Positions 40,595-55,045 are shown, counted from the first letter of the stretch. The stretch: 64,000 nucleotides of DNA from Glandiceps talaboti (GCF_964340395.1 NC_135553.1:680001-744000), one strand, 5' to 3'. Numbers and translations: made by a program. The notes: generated by a model not told the origin, from the sequence alone.

Positions 40595-43500
40595 TTATCT
40601 GTAAGTCAGTATTTGCTGCTTAGGTCATCTGTATAGTAGTACTTTAATATTGATGAGCACTATAAACTTAGAACTGTTATCACAGCACTTAGTAATTATA
40701 CATACGCATGTGCATGTAAGTGTTGTCAAGAGTTTTATAGCCTTGTAATGGACTTTAACAGCTATATATTATTAAGTTTTCATGATACACTCAATGTCCT
40801 GCATGTCCTATTTTAGTGGTCTCTGTGTGTATATTACATACAGTTACAAGGAGAACAGAATGTCCAGCTAAGGTTGAATGTTAAATGATGCATTATACAA
40901 AGCTTGTCCACATAAACAAATATAAGTATCTCATGTGCGGGATTGAGAATACATTTATACCTGTCTGAGTTACTGCTTTCAGTGATCAATGGAAAATAAC
41001 ATGTAGCCTTAATATAAGTCTGAAGTGTAGTTAATTTTGTGAATGAGTTTTTATGCTATGTTTGCCTTGGTTCATTGACTTTAGTTGATATCCTGTAGCA
41101 AGTTGAGTATTATCATTAACGGTAGCAGGTTAACAGTGTATGATGTGGTGGCCAAGAAAGGGCTGTTTGGTTTGTAAAAGCTTATAGCAACCAAAATGCA
41201 CACATTTTAGTTTTAAGTACGCTTGCGTAAGGACAAACATTACACAAACATGTAGTTTTAAATTTGTGCAAGTCAAATCTAAAGTGAATGAACAATATCT
41301 GTTTTACTAAATACATGATAGTCACTTTTAAGGGATTCTTTATTAAAGATATAGGGATCCATGAGGCTAAGCAAAATATGATAATTAAACTTACAAAATC
41401 CTTCTTTCATACTAAAAACTTATCTGACTATTATGTTTTTTAATCTTTTAATCCATACTGTCCTGATCTACAGATTAAAGACTGAAAGGGTACCAAGTTA
41501 AGAAATCTGGTAATGAGCACAGTGCCTTTGTCATCTTGAATATAGAACACATAATTATAAACATTTAAGATATAAGATCACATGTATGAACGGTTGTGAT
41601 ATATAAGTCTGCATGGTTCATGAACCAAGATAGATTATTTGCCACTTGATGGTAGTAAAAAAGCATCTGTGGAAAAAAAGGCTGAAAAGGTGACATCTAA
41701 TATTAATGCATATGAAGTGTCAGTCATAAAATACAAATAAAAAATAGTCCTCACTTGTTTGAAGTTTATGGTTATTCACCCTAGATTTATGAGAAAGTCA
41801 GTAGTTCAAGTCTTTAACTATTTTGGCTTTTGAATCTGAAATGTTTGATGTATTTGATGAGATTATTGAAACCTGTGAATGGTGTGTAGACAGGGCAGAA
41901 GAATATACACAAGTTACATCATGTATGAGATTGAGGCCATTTGCATAATAAAATACATTACACTTGCAATTACATGTTCAATGACATCATTTGCATAACA
42001 GCAAAAATGTATTGTGAGATAATATGTATACTCATAAACATTTGAAAGCATGTTCACAGATAAATTAAATTACCTTTTGAATATCAAGTCTTTATTGTCA
42101 AATTAAAGTATATTTGCAACATAAAAATAGTAATAAAAATGTTATGAATATGGAAGATATGTATCTGGATAAAGGTTAAGGAACATTTTAAGATAATAGC
42201 ACAACTCATGCTTTTAATATGTAAAAGTAATATAATACCAATGATATTGATGATAGATGCAAGTGTCTAAACACTTGCACGAATAAAATTTCAGTGTTAT
42301 TTTTTTTGCTTTGGACTAATTCATACTTGATGTTTACTTCAATCTCAAATATGTGAGCTCTTTGATCATCAGCAATATATTTGTTAAATAATAAATATTT
42401 TCATTACTGTCCATCCTTCAGTAAATGAGGAGATAAGTCTCGTAAATTGTTATCCACATACTAGTAAAATGCAAAGACAGACAGAGAGACAAGTAAAGTA
42501 ATGTTACTTTAGATTTTGAAGGTCTTGCTTGACTTGCTTAAGATAGTGAAAAATTCCATGCATGTAGATTCATTCCAGTAGGTCGTTGCAATTACTTCAT
42601 GTAGCAGAAAGTCTGAATAATTTACTGATGACATTTTGTGACAGTGTTGATGTTAGGGTTTTGCAGCCTAAGTCTTGAAATGTTACCTGTTAGCACAGTT
42701 TAAATATTGGATGACACACTTTCCACTGACTCCTCAATCTTGACTGTTTGTAATCAACTTGCTGTCAAGTTTAGAGAAATAACTGCTCTATGTTGATAAT
42801 TAACGCTAAATTTAGGAACGACACACACGTCTACAAACTAGGCAGTCATGACTAGGCAAGCTTAGCTTGCTATCGGTATATAGATTTTTTCCAGGTGTTC
42901 AACTTCAGTTCTGCTTTGAAGTTTCACTCTTCTCTTTGTATTGTAAACCCATGAAATTGATATATAGTGTTTGTCTTGTTCATTCAAAAGTGATGTCACC
43001 TTCCTTGAAGTGTGGCTATACATTATGATCATGTATGTTATCATGATGTTTATAATGACATGTTACAAAAAGTATTTCATACCCAAAATGTTATACCTTG
43101 TAATATTTGTGAAAAGTTAAAATGCATTTAGCATTAAAGTGACACACTTAATCACAATGCTATCATTTTTCTAAAATTCGTGCATACAACATAAGTGGTT
43201 TTTGCCTTCCATGCATGTATTGACATCATACATGTACATTGCATGTACTTAACTGTGTCATATCCTTGTTCAGACTCTTGAATTGTATTTGATTAAGTAG
43301 TATAAGTACTTGTAATGAGGATTAGTGTGTGCAGTGCATAATACCAGTTGATAATTGTAGTTGCTGTTGCACAGCACCTGAATTTAACTTGTCAGTGACT
43401 TTTGGTGCATTTCATGTGTTTGTCTGCGTGTAGTATAGTGTTCCATATGGAGTAAGTGCTGGAGGCCTCAAAGTCTGTATCTCAACCAGTATTATATTTA

Positions 43501-44512
43501 TTCTTGCGTTTAGTATTACCTTTTTTTCGTTCATAACAAGACTTGATCACCCTAATGTATAGGTGACCGTAGTTAAGTTACATCTGATGTGTTATATTTG
43601 ATGCAGGTAAAATATAAGTCACTGACTATTTAGAAACTATCATGGTTACAACACAGAATAAAATATGAGATTCCTTGATCAAAGAGGCCGATATACACAT
43701 TGACTTCAATGTCATGAATGTCTATGCTACCCTTTAAACTGCCATTATTGTCATCAACGAATACTTAATATGTAAAAGAGATTGATTATCATGGCGCAGA
43801 AAGTTAAATAGATAGAAAAGGAGATCCTAATGACTAATGTATTTTCACTGACCTGAACTCTACTATTTCACATAGTTTTGTTCGTACTACATACAAAGTC
43901 CTAACATTATGATTTACTAGACAAAATAAAAGATAGTCAACAAAGGTAGTCAGACCATAAATTGTTAGCTATGAAACCGTTCTATCAGAAAAGTATGGAA
44001 TATGAAAATAGAATAAATGAATGTAATTGTTTGAGTTTTGAAGTATATGTTATTGGAATATTTATAATTAAAACCCCAGTATTTATAACTTTTTGGTATT
44101 TTTGTTAATTTTCATGTGATGAAAAAAATACATACATATCTTATACTACTACTAGAAACAGTTCAATTCTTCTAATTAGCATAATTAATTCTTCACTTGT
44201 GATTGATTAACTGTAAACAACAGGTGTAGACTTAATTACTTGTTTGTCAACAAGATAAATTTGTGGTATGTTGATAGAGTGTGATCCTACATCATGCTGT
44301 AATGAGTACGACAACATAAATTAGTTAAAACTATTTATCCTGTGACATGTGTTTGCTTTAGGATAGGAAAGACTTGAGACAGACAACTGTCTCAAATTTA
44401 TATGTAAAATACACTGATGCTAAAATTCACTATGTGAGAAAATTATAAGCAATAGTACAGACAAGTTTCTACTTGGTTTAACTTTGTAATATGAAATTAT
44501 TGATGTTATTGC

Positions 44513-44820
44513 CAATATTTCTCTTTGTTCAGCCAAGGAAAATATGAGTGACCTAAGGGGCCTTTGTGATTATGAGTTGCTAGGCGAGTAGTGACAACCC
44601 TTAGGTCACAAGTATTTTCCAGTTGAATGAAGAAAAATATTGGAGAATAACATAATTATACCAATGGCAGTAAAGAAAGATTGGGTGAAGGAATTTCAAT
44701 TTTGAATGTTTTGACTCATATTTCAAACACAGCAGAACCATTGACATGCGTTGTCGTGGCATAGACGTGTGTTGTTGTGACGTAGAACAATATATTCCAT
44801 ATTTTTTGTTCAATTTGGTT
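44513..44820 (-). mobile_element. Foldback MITE, copy 2 (inverted relative to copy 1)
   Basis: Reverse-complemented, it aligns over its length with 24755-25060, including GTGACCTAAGGGTTGTCAC, CCCCTTAGGTCACTC and the 'aatatgagt.aaaa.attcaaaat' half. The outer palindromic ends ATGTTATT (44513-44520) and AATAACAT (44646-44653) bound the inner foldback part. Confidence 0.75.
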
Positions 44821-44910
44821 TTTCGTTCATCATATCACCATGAGTGAAGACTTATTTGTTAACCAAAGCCTGCGGTGTACATTAGCCATTTAACACTACT
44901 GAACAAAAAA

Positions 44911-44968
44911 TTGCTCCTGGAGATTAGTGCTATAGAAATTTGATTGATTGATTGATTGACTGATTGAC
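44911..44968 (+). mobile_element. SINE/LINE-like 3' tail with GATT repeats
   Basis: 'gattagtgctatagaaattt' followed by GATT units resembles the 'GCGCTATATAAATTGATTGATT' type 3' end common to many invertebrate retroposons. There is no promoter or coding part. Confidence 0.45.
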
Positions 44969-45072
44969 ATTGAGTGAGCGAGCGAGTGAGCGAGCGAGTG
45001 AGTGAGCGAGTAAGTGAGTGAGTGAGTGAGTGAGTAAGTGAGAATGAGTGAGTGAGTGAGTGAGTGAGTGAG
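44969..45072. repeat. GAGT/GAGC tetranucleotide repeat
   Basis: About 100 bp of GAGT with GAGC and TAAGT variants. Confidence 0.93.
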
Positions 45073-46528
45073 ATTTCTACATTGTGACAAAAGTGGTAAG
45101 ACAAGTGTTACATTGCTGAAATGGCATGAGTGGTGATGTGATGAACAAAGAGTTGATATTGGGAAATAACCACTTTATCATACACCTTCTCAGGAATTCA
45201 AAGATAAGATATGAAAATAAAAAGAGCACAGTCTGGCAGCCTGCTATGTATTTTATTTGGTCAGGTGACAGTCATGTGCACAGTCAGCTGACCTTGTCAA
45301 TCTGCTTCAATGAAATGTTTAAATGGTTGTAAACTTTCAAAACATTTCTGGGTAACTTTACATAAAATTTTGAAATACATCTCTGATAGTTGGGTAGGTT
45401 TTCTAAAGTTTCAGGCAATGCTTTAATTAATATTAATATAATATGTGAATAAAACTGGATTGTCAACTACGATCAAAACTTGATAGTACTTACTTAACGT
45501 TAGTGCACATTGGAGTTGGAGATACCGTTATGAAATGCAGGTATCTGTACAGTTTGGTTAATATCAATTTGTAATGCAATGTGTGATCATATATGAGTAT
45601 GGTATCATTTGGGTACTGATATTTTCGTCAAAATTTGCCTGCTTTGAAAGATGTCTCAATTTTGTGGTCATATACTTAACTTAAGCAGCGTAGATCAGCC
45701 ACCATTACATTTGTATATTCGGAAATGGTATGTCTTGTCCAATCAGGAAGGCATTTCTGATGATATTTAGTGTATCATCATGACATTTAACGTTCCCGTA
45801 TTGGAAGTGATATTTCATGTTAAACGTCAACAATAATGATTGATCTGGGCATTGGTATATGATAAAATATTGATAGCCTGTAATGTGAAGTCAATGAATT
45901 CATAGTAATCACATGTAGTGAATGCATCCATGCATTCTAAAAGTACTTTTAGTCAAAGATAAGAATTGTTCAGTCATAAAAATGATGTCCTGGGATTTCT
46001 AGATGATGACCGTGTTATAATTTACAAGTGTCAGCTATGACAATGTATTGATTGGTGGACCATATGGATCTATAAAACTAATTAACTATCAAAACGTCTA
46101 AAATCACTAGAAAATGAAAGTGGAATTTTGAATAAAGTGATAATGTATGAAAATGTCAACTTATATTAAATACATGTCAAGAATAAAGCTTTATTTGCAG
46201 AAAATATGCATATTATTTATTGTCATTATTGTCATCGCTATTTAGATGTGGACTGAGTCTGAACAACCAGTACCTAACAGTAGATTCATTTTCACATATT
46301 AAAGCAAACTTTATTTTTCTGCTAAACAAAGGAATGATATTAAGTTTACAAATTTATATTGACAGAATATTTTTCAAAATAGTTTTCATCCAGTGATTGC
46401 GTTTGTCAAATTTAAAGAAAATTGTTCCTTGAATTCAAAGTATGTGACTAAGCTAAACACATACCTAATTTAATATGTACACATTGTTCGATTTCAGTGA
46501 AAATAGGAGATACCAAAGAAATGATCAC

Positions 46529-47402
46529 CTGTTTAGTCTCTCTTGTAAGTTGTATGGCTAGCATCACCAGTTACCACTACTGTACTACTAGCCAATTCTA
46601 ACAAATGATCACTTGTGAGTCTATTATTCAATCTGTCTTGTATGGCTAGCATCACCAGTTACCACTACTGTACTACTAGCCAATTCTAACAAATGATCAC
46701 TTGTGAGTCTATTATTCAATGTGTCTTGTATGGCTAGCATCACCAGTTACCGCTACTATACTACTAGCCAATTCTAACAAATGATCACTTGTGAGTCTAT
46801 TATTCAATCTGTCTTGTATGGCTAGCATCACCAGTTACCCCTACTGTACTACTAGCCAATTCTAACAAATGATCACTTGTGAGTCTATTATTCAATGTGT
46901 CTTGTATGGCTAGCATCACCAGTTACCGCTACTATACTACTAGCCAATTCTAACAAATGATCACTTGTGAGTCTATTATTCAATCTGTCTTGTATGGCTA
47001 GCATCACCAGTTACCCCTACTGTACTACTAGCCAATTCTAACAAATGATCACTTGTGAGTCTATTATTCAATCTGTCTTGTATGGCTAGCATCACCAGTT
47101 ACCACTACTGTACTACTAGCCAATACTAACAAATGATCACTTGTGAGTCTATTATTCAATCTGTCTTGTATGGCTAGCATCACCAGTTACCACTACTGTA
47201 CTGCTAGCCAATACTAACAAATGATCACTTGTGAGTCTATTATTCAATGTGTCTTGTACGGCTAGCATCACCAGTTACCACTACTGTACTACTAGCCAAT
47301 TCTAACAAATGATCACTTGTGAGTCTATTATTCAATCTGTCTTGTATGGCTAGCATCACCAGTTACCGCTACTGTACTGCTAGCTAATACTAACAAATGA
47401 AA
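46529..47402. repeat. 88-bp minisatellite, about 10 copies
   Basis: The unit includes TGTATGGCTAGCATCACCAG, TACTACTAGCCAATTCTAAC and AAATGATCACTTGTGAGTC. GGCTAG and CTAGCC within a unit can pair. Copies are highly alike, with linked variants (CTGT/GTGT, ACCACT/ACCGCT/ACCCCT) suggesting recent unequal exchange in blocks. Confidence 0.95.
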
Positions 47403-49099
47403 TATTTATAGTGATCTTCCATTCCTCACAGTAACACCTTCTCATCCCAGTAGCTTGTTACCATGACAACATGGAAAAGTATGATCTAAGCCATCCCCTG
47501 GAGATGCAATGAAAAGAGAGAGATTACTTGTATTTAATACGCAAACTGTACTACTGATCCTGCATGTATATGTGTAGTGTACAGTTAAGAGATATCCTGG
47601 ATATTGTGGCCGACTGTTAGGTCAGACTGCATATATTAACACAATCAAATGACAGTACTGTTTAAAACCCCTTCATGTTTAATTAGTATTTGGATTTTGG
47701 GGACCGAATTGAATTTATTTTCAAGTGTCTGCAGTTGTAGAATTTTTAAGATCCTTAAATATTTGCATTGAAAGGACTTGTCAGTACAAAATAAATAAAT
47801 TGATATTCATTATTTGCCAGTTTACCATTTTTTCAATTCATAAGTTTATATAATAGAACAATTTTTCTACAACATACGTATTAATAAGTTGAAATACACA
47901 GTCATGTATTTTGGTCAGATTCATGAGTAGAAATATAGGAATCTCGAGGTAAGTATTAAAAGTGGATTGCAATATTTACAGGAAATTTTAAGGTAAATGT
48001 AATTGTTATTCTTGAGGACACAGTGACACTTTGGTAAGGTCAACCCATTTTATGTTTCCTATAGATAAAGGTAACAGATTTCTTGAAAGCTCATTTGTCA
48101 CTTCTGAGAACCTTCTTGATAAAATACAAAAAAGTACCTTTCAAGCCATATGTCTAAAAGTATGTGAAAATAATCCTGAAATAGTCCCAAAACTCATGAA
48201 ACATTATTGTCACAACTGAACAAAAGGTGTGTTTATTATCTGTGTTGAATAATAATGATAATAACTTTACCACACAACTATATATATATATATATATATA
48301 TCATCCTAGATGCCGAGATGAGGTCTTGGTTTCGAGTATAGTCTGGGGAATTATAGTCATAGGCTATTTATGTCCTGTTGTAAATTTTAACAGTTTTTGG
48401 CGTGAAATTTGTTTTTGTATGACTGTGTGAAAGTCTGATATATGTACATGTAATGTATGTATTAAACACAAACAGTAGCCTGAAAAATGAACAAAAGCTG
48501 CATTCTGCAATGCTTTGAAATGGTCAAAGAGAAATATGTTATTCATAAAATGTACAGCAAAACTTAACAATAGTAGTACTATTTAGTGAATGTTAGGCCC
48601 CAGAGCTATTTTTCAGAAATAAAACTGTTTTGGCAAACATACTGTTATATAGCTTTGATATCCTGCAGTTTAGAATAAATATTTTGTCAGGTTTTACAGC
48701 GTGTTGTATTTTTTATGATAGCAATATTGATACTCATAATTATGCTGATATTACTGTAAGCCTTTCCTAGGTATAAAAACTATAAATCATAGAAAACTGG
48801 ATAATCACATTTTAATATGAAAATGGTTGTAACTTACGACATATGGTGTTGACAAGCTTGCAAAATAAGTGACCTAGGAGAAAAATATTAATTTTGTTAT
48901 ATTTTCGGGTTTGATAATTAATACTTTATGCATCTTCAAATAAATCTGATATTGATATATTGTATGTGTTCATGAACTTCTATTCTGTTGCATTACTATG
49001 TTTAGTATTTGGGAACCAGAAGTTGAGAAATCTGGTAAAACTTGCATAGCTTTCCAGACCTCATACCATAACTTTGATTGGGATTGCAGTAAAATACCT

Positions 49100-49585
49100 A
49101 AGGTCTGAGGTGGATTTGACCTGTAAACACTGTTAGGTCACCATGGTTCAATACTTGGGAAGGATAGATTTTACCTGTAAACACTGTTAGGTCACCATGG
49201 TTCAATACTTGGGAAACTGGGATAGATTTTACATGTAAACACTGTTTGGTGGTCATGGTTCAATACTTGGGAAGGATAGATTTTACCTGTAAACACTGTT
49301 TGGTGGTCATGGTTCAATACTTGGGGAACTGAGGTGGATTTGACCTGTAAACACTGTTAGGTCACCATGGTTCAATACTTGGGAAACTAGGATAGATTTT
49401 ACATGTAAACACTGTTTGGTGGTCATGGTATAATACTTGGGAAGGATAGATTTTACCTGTAAACACTGTTTGGTGGTCATGGTTCAATACTTGGGGAACT
49501 GAGGTGGATTTGACCTGTAAACACTGTTAGGTCACCATGGTTCAATACTTGGGAAACTAGGATAGATTTTATCTGTAAACGCTGG
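49100..49585. repeat. 54-60-bp minisatellite with a higher-order period of about 172 bp
   Basis: The unit has CTGTAAACACTGTTAGGTCA and CCATGGTTCAATACTTGGG. The variant with GAGGTGGATTTGACC recurs about every 172 bp in the second half, one per three units. Confidence 0.9.
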
Positions 49586-50667
49586 TCCAGAACCATGGTA
49601 CAATAATACCTGGGAATAGTTGATTTTATCTACATGTACTTAATTGCCACCCAGAGTATAATTGGTAGGGACTGAACTGCTGTAAAATGCTGTGTGTATG
49701 CATTGGTTCACCATTGTCTGTTGCCGGTGCCTATATTCTTTAGAGGAATTGTTAATTAAAATAAAACACTAGATTTACTATTATGACCTTTGCCCATTGA
49801 GACTAGTGAGAAAAGTGGGTCATCCTGTGTTCATGTAAATTTCATATCATGTATTAGCAAGGGATTAAAATTTGGATGAAATATCCATCATAGAATTGAA
49901 ATGAAGTATTCACTTGATGGTCTGTCTCACATTATATTAATTATAAAGTTAAATCACTATTGAATGTCATCCCAAGATAGAACTTGTATAGGAGGTCTAG
50001 ATAATATCTCATTAGAAAAGTAAAATATGAAATATGAACACTCTCAACATATGTAGCCTATATGTATGTAGTTGGAAATGTCTTTCTTGGTTTGAGTATC
50101 TCCAACTACTACACGAATTACTGCTGCAAGGATCGATATACGAATCAATTAAAGGACATGTACATGATCATCAACACCAATTCTCAAGGCACTGGCTGAC
50201 ATAGACAATTCGAATACAATTACAAAGCTTGTCCACCACGTATGTATAAGGCACTGTACAACAACCTTAAACATTATATTGGCCATGATTTACACTAAAT
50301 ACAAGCCAAGACGGAAATTGAAAAGCTGCAAATCTTGAATGGGACATTGTGAGCAATTTTGCATTGATAAACATATTTCATAAATCACTAAATAATCTTT
50401 CACTTTGTTTGTAACCACTACACTAGTAATGATATAGCCATGGTTACACAGACCCTTTACACAGGAGGCTATCTATCCAGTCACACAAGAATAGGTAATA
50501 CTGCTATCACAAATAATCCCAAACTCCCTTGTATCTGAGCATGCTAAAGTTTTAATTACAAGTTGTTTGTTCCTTAATATGCATCAAAAGAAAAAAGCAA
50601 ATTTTTTATTTTGTATCGAACCAACTTACACTTCAGTCAAATGACAGGTGCAGTGACATGCGACAGA

Positions 50668-50888
50668 CCAATCTGATTAAAATCTGATGTTAGATAGGCT
50701 GGTTTTCCTGTATTTACCTTTATTCCATCGTTATTGCGTCTTTTACGTGAGTTTTTTTTTTCCTGGACGAACGTTGGAAAGGCGTTCGTCCAGGAAAAAA
50801 AAAACTCACGTAAAAGACGCAATAACGATGGAATAAAGGTAAATACAGGAAAACCAGCCTATCTAACATCAGATTTTAATCAGATTGG
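50668..50888. mobile_element. 221-bp perfect palindrome, probable recent foldback insertion
   Basis: The arms 50668-50773 and 50783-50888 are exact reverse complements (106 bp each by my reading), including a run of 10 T facing 10 A. The loop is TTGGAAAGG. Outer ends are CCAATCTGATT and AATCAGATTGG. CGACAGA occurs directly before (50661-50667) and directly after (50889-50895). Removing the palindrome and one CGACAGA restores a normal unit of the surrounding 45-bp minisatellite. No coding capacity; near-identical 'MRLLREFFFSWTN' frames on both strands are a by-product of the symmetry. Confidence 0.85.
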
Positions 50889-51585
50889 CGACAGACATGC
50901 TTCAATCATATGGCAGATGCATACATTAAAATCAGACAGACATACTTCAATCATTCACCAGGTGTGTTTTCTGACATGTGACAGATATACTTCAATCATT
51001 AACCAGGTGTGTTTTCTGACATGTGACATGTCACTTCAATCATTCACCAGGTGTGTTTTCTGACATGTGACATGTCACTTCAATCATTCACCAGGTGTGT
51101 TTTCTGACATGTAACAGACACATTTCAATCATTCAGGTGTGTTTTCTGACATGTGACATGTCACTTCAATCATTCACCAGGTGTGTTTTCTGACATGTGA
51201 CAGATGTTACTTCAAGCATTGACCAGGTGTGTTTTCTGACATGCAACAGACACACTTCAATCATTCACCAGGTGTGTTTTCTGACATGCAACAGACACAT
51301 TTCAATCATTCACCAGGTGTGTTTTCTGACATGTGACATGTCACTTCAATCATTCAGGTGTGTTTTCTTACATGCGACAGATATACTTCAATCATTCACC
51401 AGGTGTGTTTTCTGACATGCAATAGACACGCTTCAATCATTCACCAGGTGTGTTTTCTGACATGTGACAGACACATTTCAATCATTCACCAGGTGTGTTT
51501 TCTGACATGCAACAGACACATTTCAATCATTCACCAGGTGTGTTTTCTGACATGTGACATATGTCACTTCAAGCATTGACCAATA
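50889..51585. repeat. 45-bp minisatellite, about 15 copies
   Basis: The unit has GACATGTGACAGACACACTT and CAATCATTCACCAGGTGTG then TTTTCT. A diverged first unit lies left of the palindrome (about 50630-50667). Confidence 0.93.
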
Positions 51586-52154
51586 CCAACCAGTTGGGAA
51601 GGTTGAAGTCACTGATAACTATGTAGCTGTGAGACTTCCTGAATCAGAAATGTCCAACTTTAATATGTGACATTATTAATTAAGAGTGAATCATACTCAC
51701 CATGTCCCTGCTTGATGCTTGTGTCCTAAGAGTGCATATATTTGGCAATGCATCAAATGTTGATGTCAACATCCTAATGAGTTAGTGATTAGATGTCCAC
51801 TTTACGTGACTGTTCTGTCCAATTCAATCCTTCATCACTTTGAACATTTCTCTTCATCAATATCAATAGGAAAACTTATGATAGAGAATGTAAATGTATT
51901 AATTGAAAGCTTTTAGATTATCACATATCAATATACATTTTATATGAAGAATTCTTCTCAGAAATAAAAACCAAAATGTTTCCTGTAACTCTAATTTTAT
52001 GCAAGCAAACTCCCATTTTCAAAAACCCATTTTCAGTTAGGAGTCACCATACAAATGTTTGGAATAAAGATGAAAATGATATCAAAATTACATGCCATTT
52101 AAGAATCCAATATGGCTGTTGAATACAATGTGAAAGGGGCACAAGCTTCAGGTT

Positions 52155-52245
52155 TGTAGATTTTTGGGCATAGTTTATAGATTTTTGGGCATAGTTTATA
52201 GATTTGGGGGCATAGTTTATAGATTTGGGGGCATAGTTTAAAAGA
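52155..52245. repeat. 21-bp repeat, 4 copies
   Basis: AGATTTTTGGGCATAGTTTA plus T, with a GGGGG variant in the last two copies. Confidence 0.93.
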
Positions 52246-52436
52246 TACCTGTTGCATTCTACTTTTATGAAAGCAAAATTAACCATCACTTGCTATTGGT
52301 ACATAGTATTGCGAAACAAGACATGAACAATTCAATGATGTAATTTATTATACCTATAATGAAATGAGGAAACCGCTATCATGTTTTATCAAGTGTCCTA
52401 AACAATGCTAGTCTAAGAATGTGATTTCATTGCCAT

Positions 52437-52640
52437 CAAAGGCGTACATCGACACTGATCATATAACTGGTATAGTATCAAAGGCGTACATCAACTGATC
52501 ATATAACTGGTATAGTATCAAAGGCGTACATCGACACTGATCATACAACTGGTATAGTATCAAAGGCGTACATCGACACTGATCATACAACTGGTATAGT
52601 ATCAAAGGCGTACATCGACACTGATCATATAACTGGTATA
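52437..52640. repeat. 42-bp minisatellite, 5 copies
   Basis: The unit has ATCAAAGGCGTACATCGACA, CTGATCATATAACTGGTATA and GT. One copy has lost 6 bp. The YQLYDQCRCTPLIL frame on the minus strand is a repeat translation. Confidence 0.95.
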
Positions 52641-53159
52641 GTTCAATTATGGATGTAATAAAATGTATATTTGGTATTTTCATTTGAGTCAAATTGCTTA
52701 TAAACTCTGCTTGTGTTACTTTTGTTTTAACTCAATATGAAAATAACAGTCATGATTTCCTTGAAGCCAAGTTGTTGCCTCTCAAATTTCTTTTTATTAT
52801 TACAAAAGTACCAGGAAAAAGCTTTCATATGGCAGATTTTGGAGAGATCCTCAGAACTTTGATTTTCTGGGAAGTTGGTCCCCAAGGCACATTCTACCAA
52901 ATTAAATTTAAACATACAATTTTTTTCAAGTTATGTATAGGGAATAACTGCACAAAAGTGAAAGTGAATAATTTCTGAAGACTAGCAACTTTGCCAACAA
53001 TACATCATACAAGCAGTATCCCCATGAAGTGGACAATTCAAACATCATTTCATTGATTCACCTTTTTATTTACATGTTTGACTCCTAATGCGACAACCTC
53101 ATTGATATGGATTTTTATTAATCTCAAACTTAGGATTGAAGTAGCTTTTTCTTTGTACT

Positions 53160-53320
53160 TTACATAGTGAAGATAAGCATGAGAGTCTGACAGTGGATGT
53201 GCTGAGCTCTATTTAACATATTATTGAAATAAGTATGAGAGACTATTGATGGTCTATTACAGCAGTACTGAACTCTATTTAATGTATTATTGAAATAACT
53301 ATGAGAGACTGTGGATCACC
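53160..53320. repeat. Diverged repeat of about 65-70 bp, 2-3 copies
   Basis: 'actgaactctatttaatgta' and 'ttattgaaataa.tatgagag' recur. Confidence 0.7.
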
Positions 53321-54539
53321 CAAGTATCGTAGCCATAAAAGTTAAAATAAGCAATTATAAGAGACTGCTGACAGACTTTAGTATACTGATTCTTGAAGAG
53401 TTGATTTACTATTTTAAGATTGGATACTAATTCTTTATTCCAGAGGATGAGACTGCATGGAAGAATTGCTATATTTCCCACTAAAGCTTTTGTATCTTCT
53501 CGATTGGATAATCGGACAGTTGCATTTCAGAAGCAGTGCTAATCATGCTAGACAAGAAATTTGAAAGGCAAATCTTTCAGTTGTCTCAAATTCAAAATAT
53601 GTTTAAGCCATGATACTTACTGCATGGTTCTGTAATGCATGCATATACATGTTTTTGTGTGTTTGAGTGGTTGCATGTCTGTCTTCTGGGTGTACATATG
53701 TACAATGCACACACACACATGCACATACACACAAACACAAACACACAAGCATGTACATATGTACATATATTTACATACATATGTATGTATATATGTTCAA
53801 TTGAACATCAATGCTACATTTGTTATGTTCTTTTGCCAATGTCACTTCTTGTGTACACGGTTAAATAAATATAGATATGAATATGTATGTACATAATCAT
53901 ATGCACATGTGTGCACCTTTGCATGCATGTATCTGTATCATATGTATGTATACATTGTACCTATGTTTGTCCTTGTATTTGTTTTCAGTTACTTTTGTAA
54001 TATATGCATAGTTTCTATACACCATGAATGATATGAACAGTACTCATAGTACATGTATGTCATAGTATTATCAGTAGCACTATGATGAGTTGTATAATAC
54101 AAATTATAATGTAAAAAAAAGTTAGGAATATTAGTCAGTCTCTTTTGTGTCACCTGACAAATAACCAATGCTCTTTAATGAATAATTAATATCGGCAGAT
54201 TTACCGTGTGAGTCTCAGTCCATTAGCAATTAAAGCTCTGCGGAATTCAATTTCTAATATTCATGATCATAAATTCCTGTCATCTGTAACTTGTACTGTT
54301 TTGATGGCTGTCAAGGTAGAAATTGTCATACAGGCAGTACAGATCAAAATGATTGTCAAGAGATGACATTGATTAATATGCACATCATGTATCACATGTC
54401 AATGATGTGTTAAAATTTTTCTTTCTTGAGATAAGTGTGAAACCAGGTGACCAATTACTAGAGTTACAATTGATTAAGGGTGCAGGCAGCAATGTGCTGA
54501 AATATTTGAAGGTTGCTGAGTGTATATATACCTTACACT

Positions 54540-55045
54540 GTAAGTTACAGAAATAACATTTTTTTGTGACAGGAAATTAAATGGAACCAGCTAGACTCAA
54601 TTATTTTATTTTCAAATTGGTTTCCCACTCAAGCATCTCAATATAAGAAACAGATAAAAAAATATGTATGTTTTATTTGTAAATATTGTATATTACATAT
54701 GGATATTAATTTTTGTGGCAGGAAATTAATTTTATCTGACTGCTATTTTTTTGGCTTCCCATAAGTGTCTCAATATAAGTAACAGACAGATGAATTAATA
54801 CATGTTTTATATGTTTGTCTTTATTTTGTATTAAATATTATTAAATATACATATTAAAGTTTGTAGCCTGAAATTAATTGTTGAATACTCAATGTTGTTA
54901 TGGTGTCCCAATTACTTTAAGATATTTTGACACTAGTATTTGCCCAAACAATGATAAGTTATGTTTGTCAATATTTTGTATGAAATATAGATATTAATTT
55001 TCATGGCAGGAAATTAATTGTAACAGTAAAGGTTTGATTATTTTT
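54540..55045. repeat. Old tandem repeat of about 150 bp, 3-4 copies
   Basis: 'ggcaggaaattaat', 'cccataagtgtctcaatataag' and 'tattaaatat' recur in order with heavy divergence. Confidence 0.6.

Noticed and set aside
48031-48219. 62-residue frame FPIDKGNRFLESSFVTSENL
   Set aside because: Better composition than most, but no recognisable domain, no matching splice sites noted, and too short to support a gene.
52694-52978. 94-residue frame in intron 4
   Set aside because: No family resemblance and typical of AT-rich chance frames.
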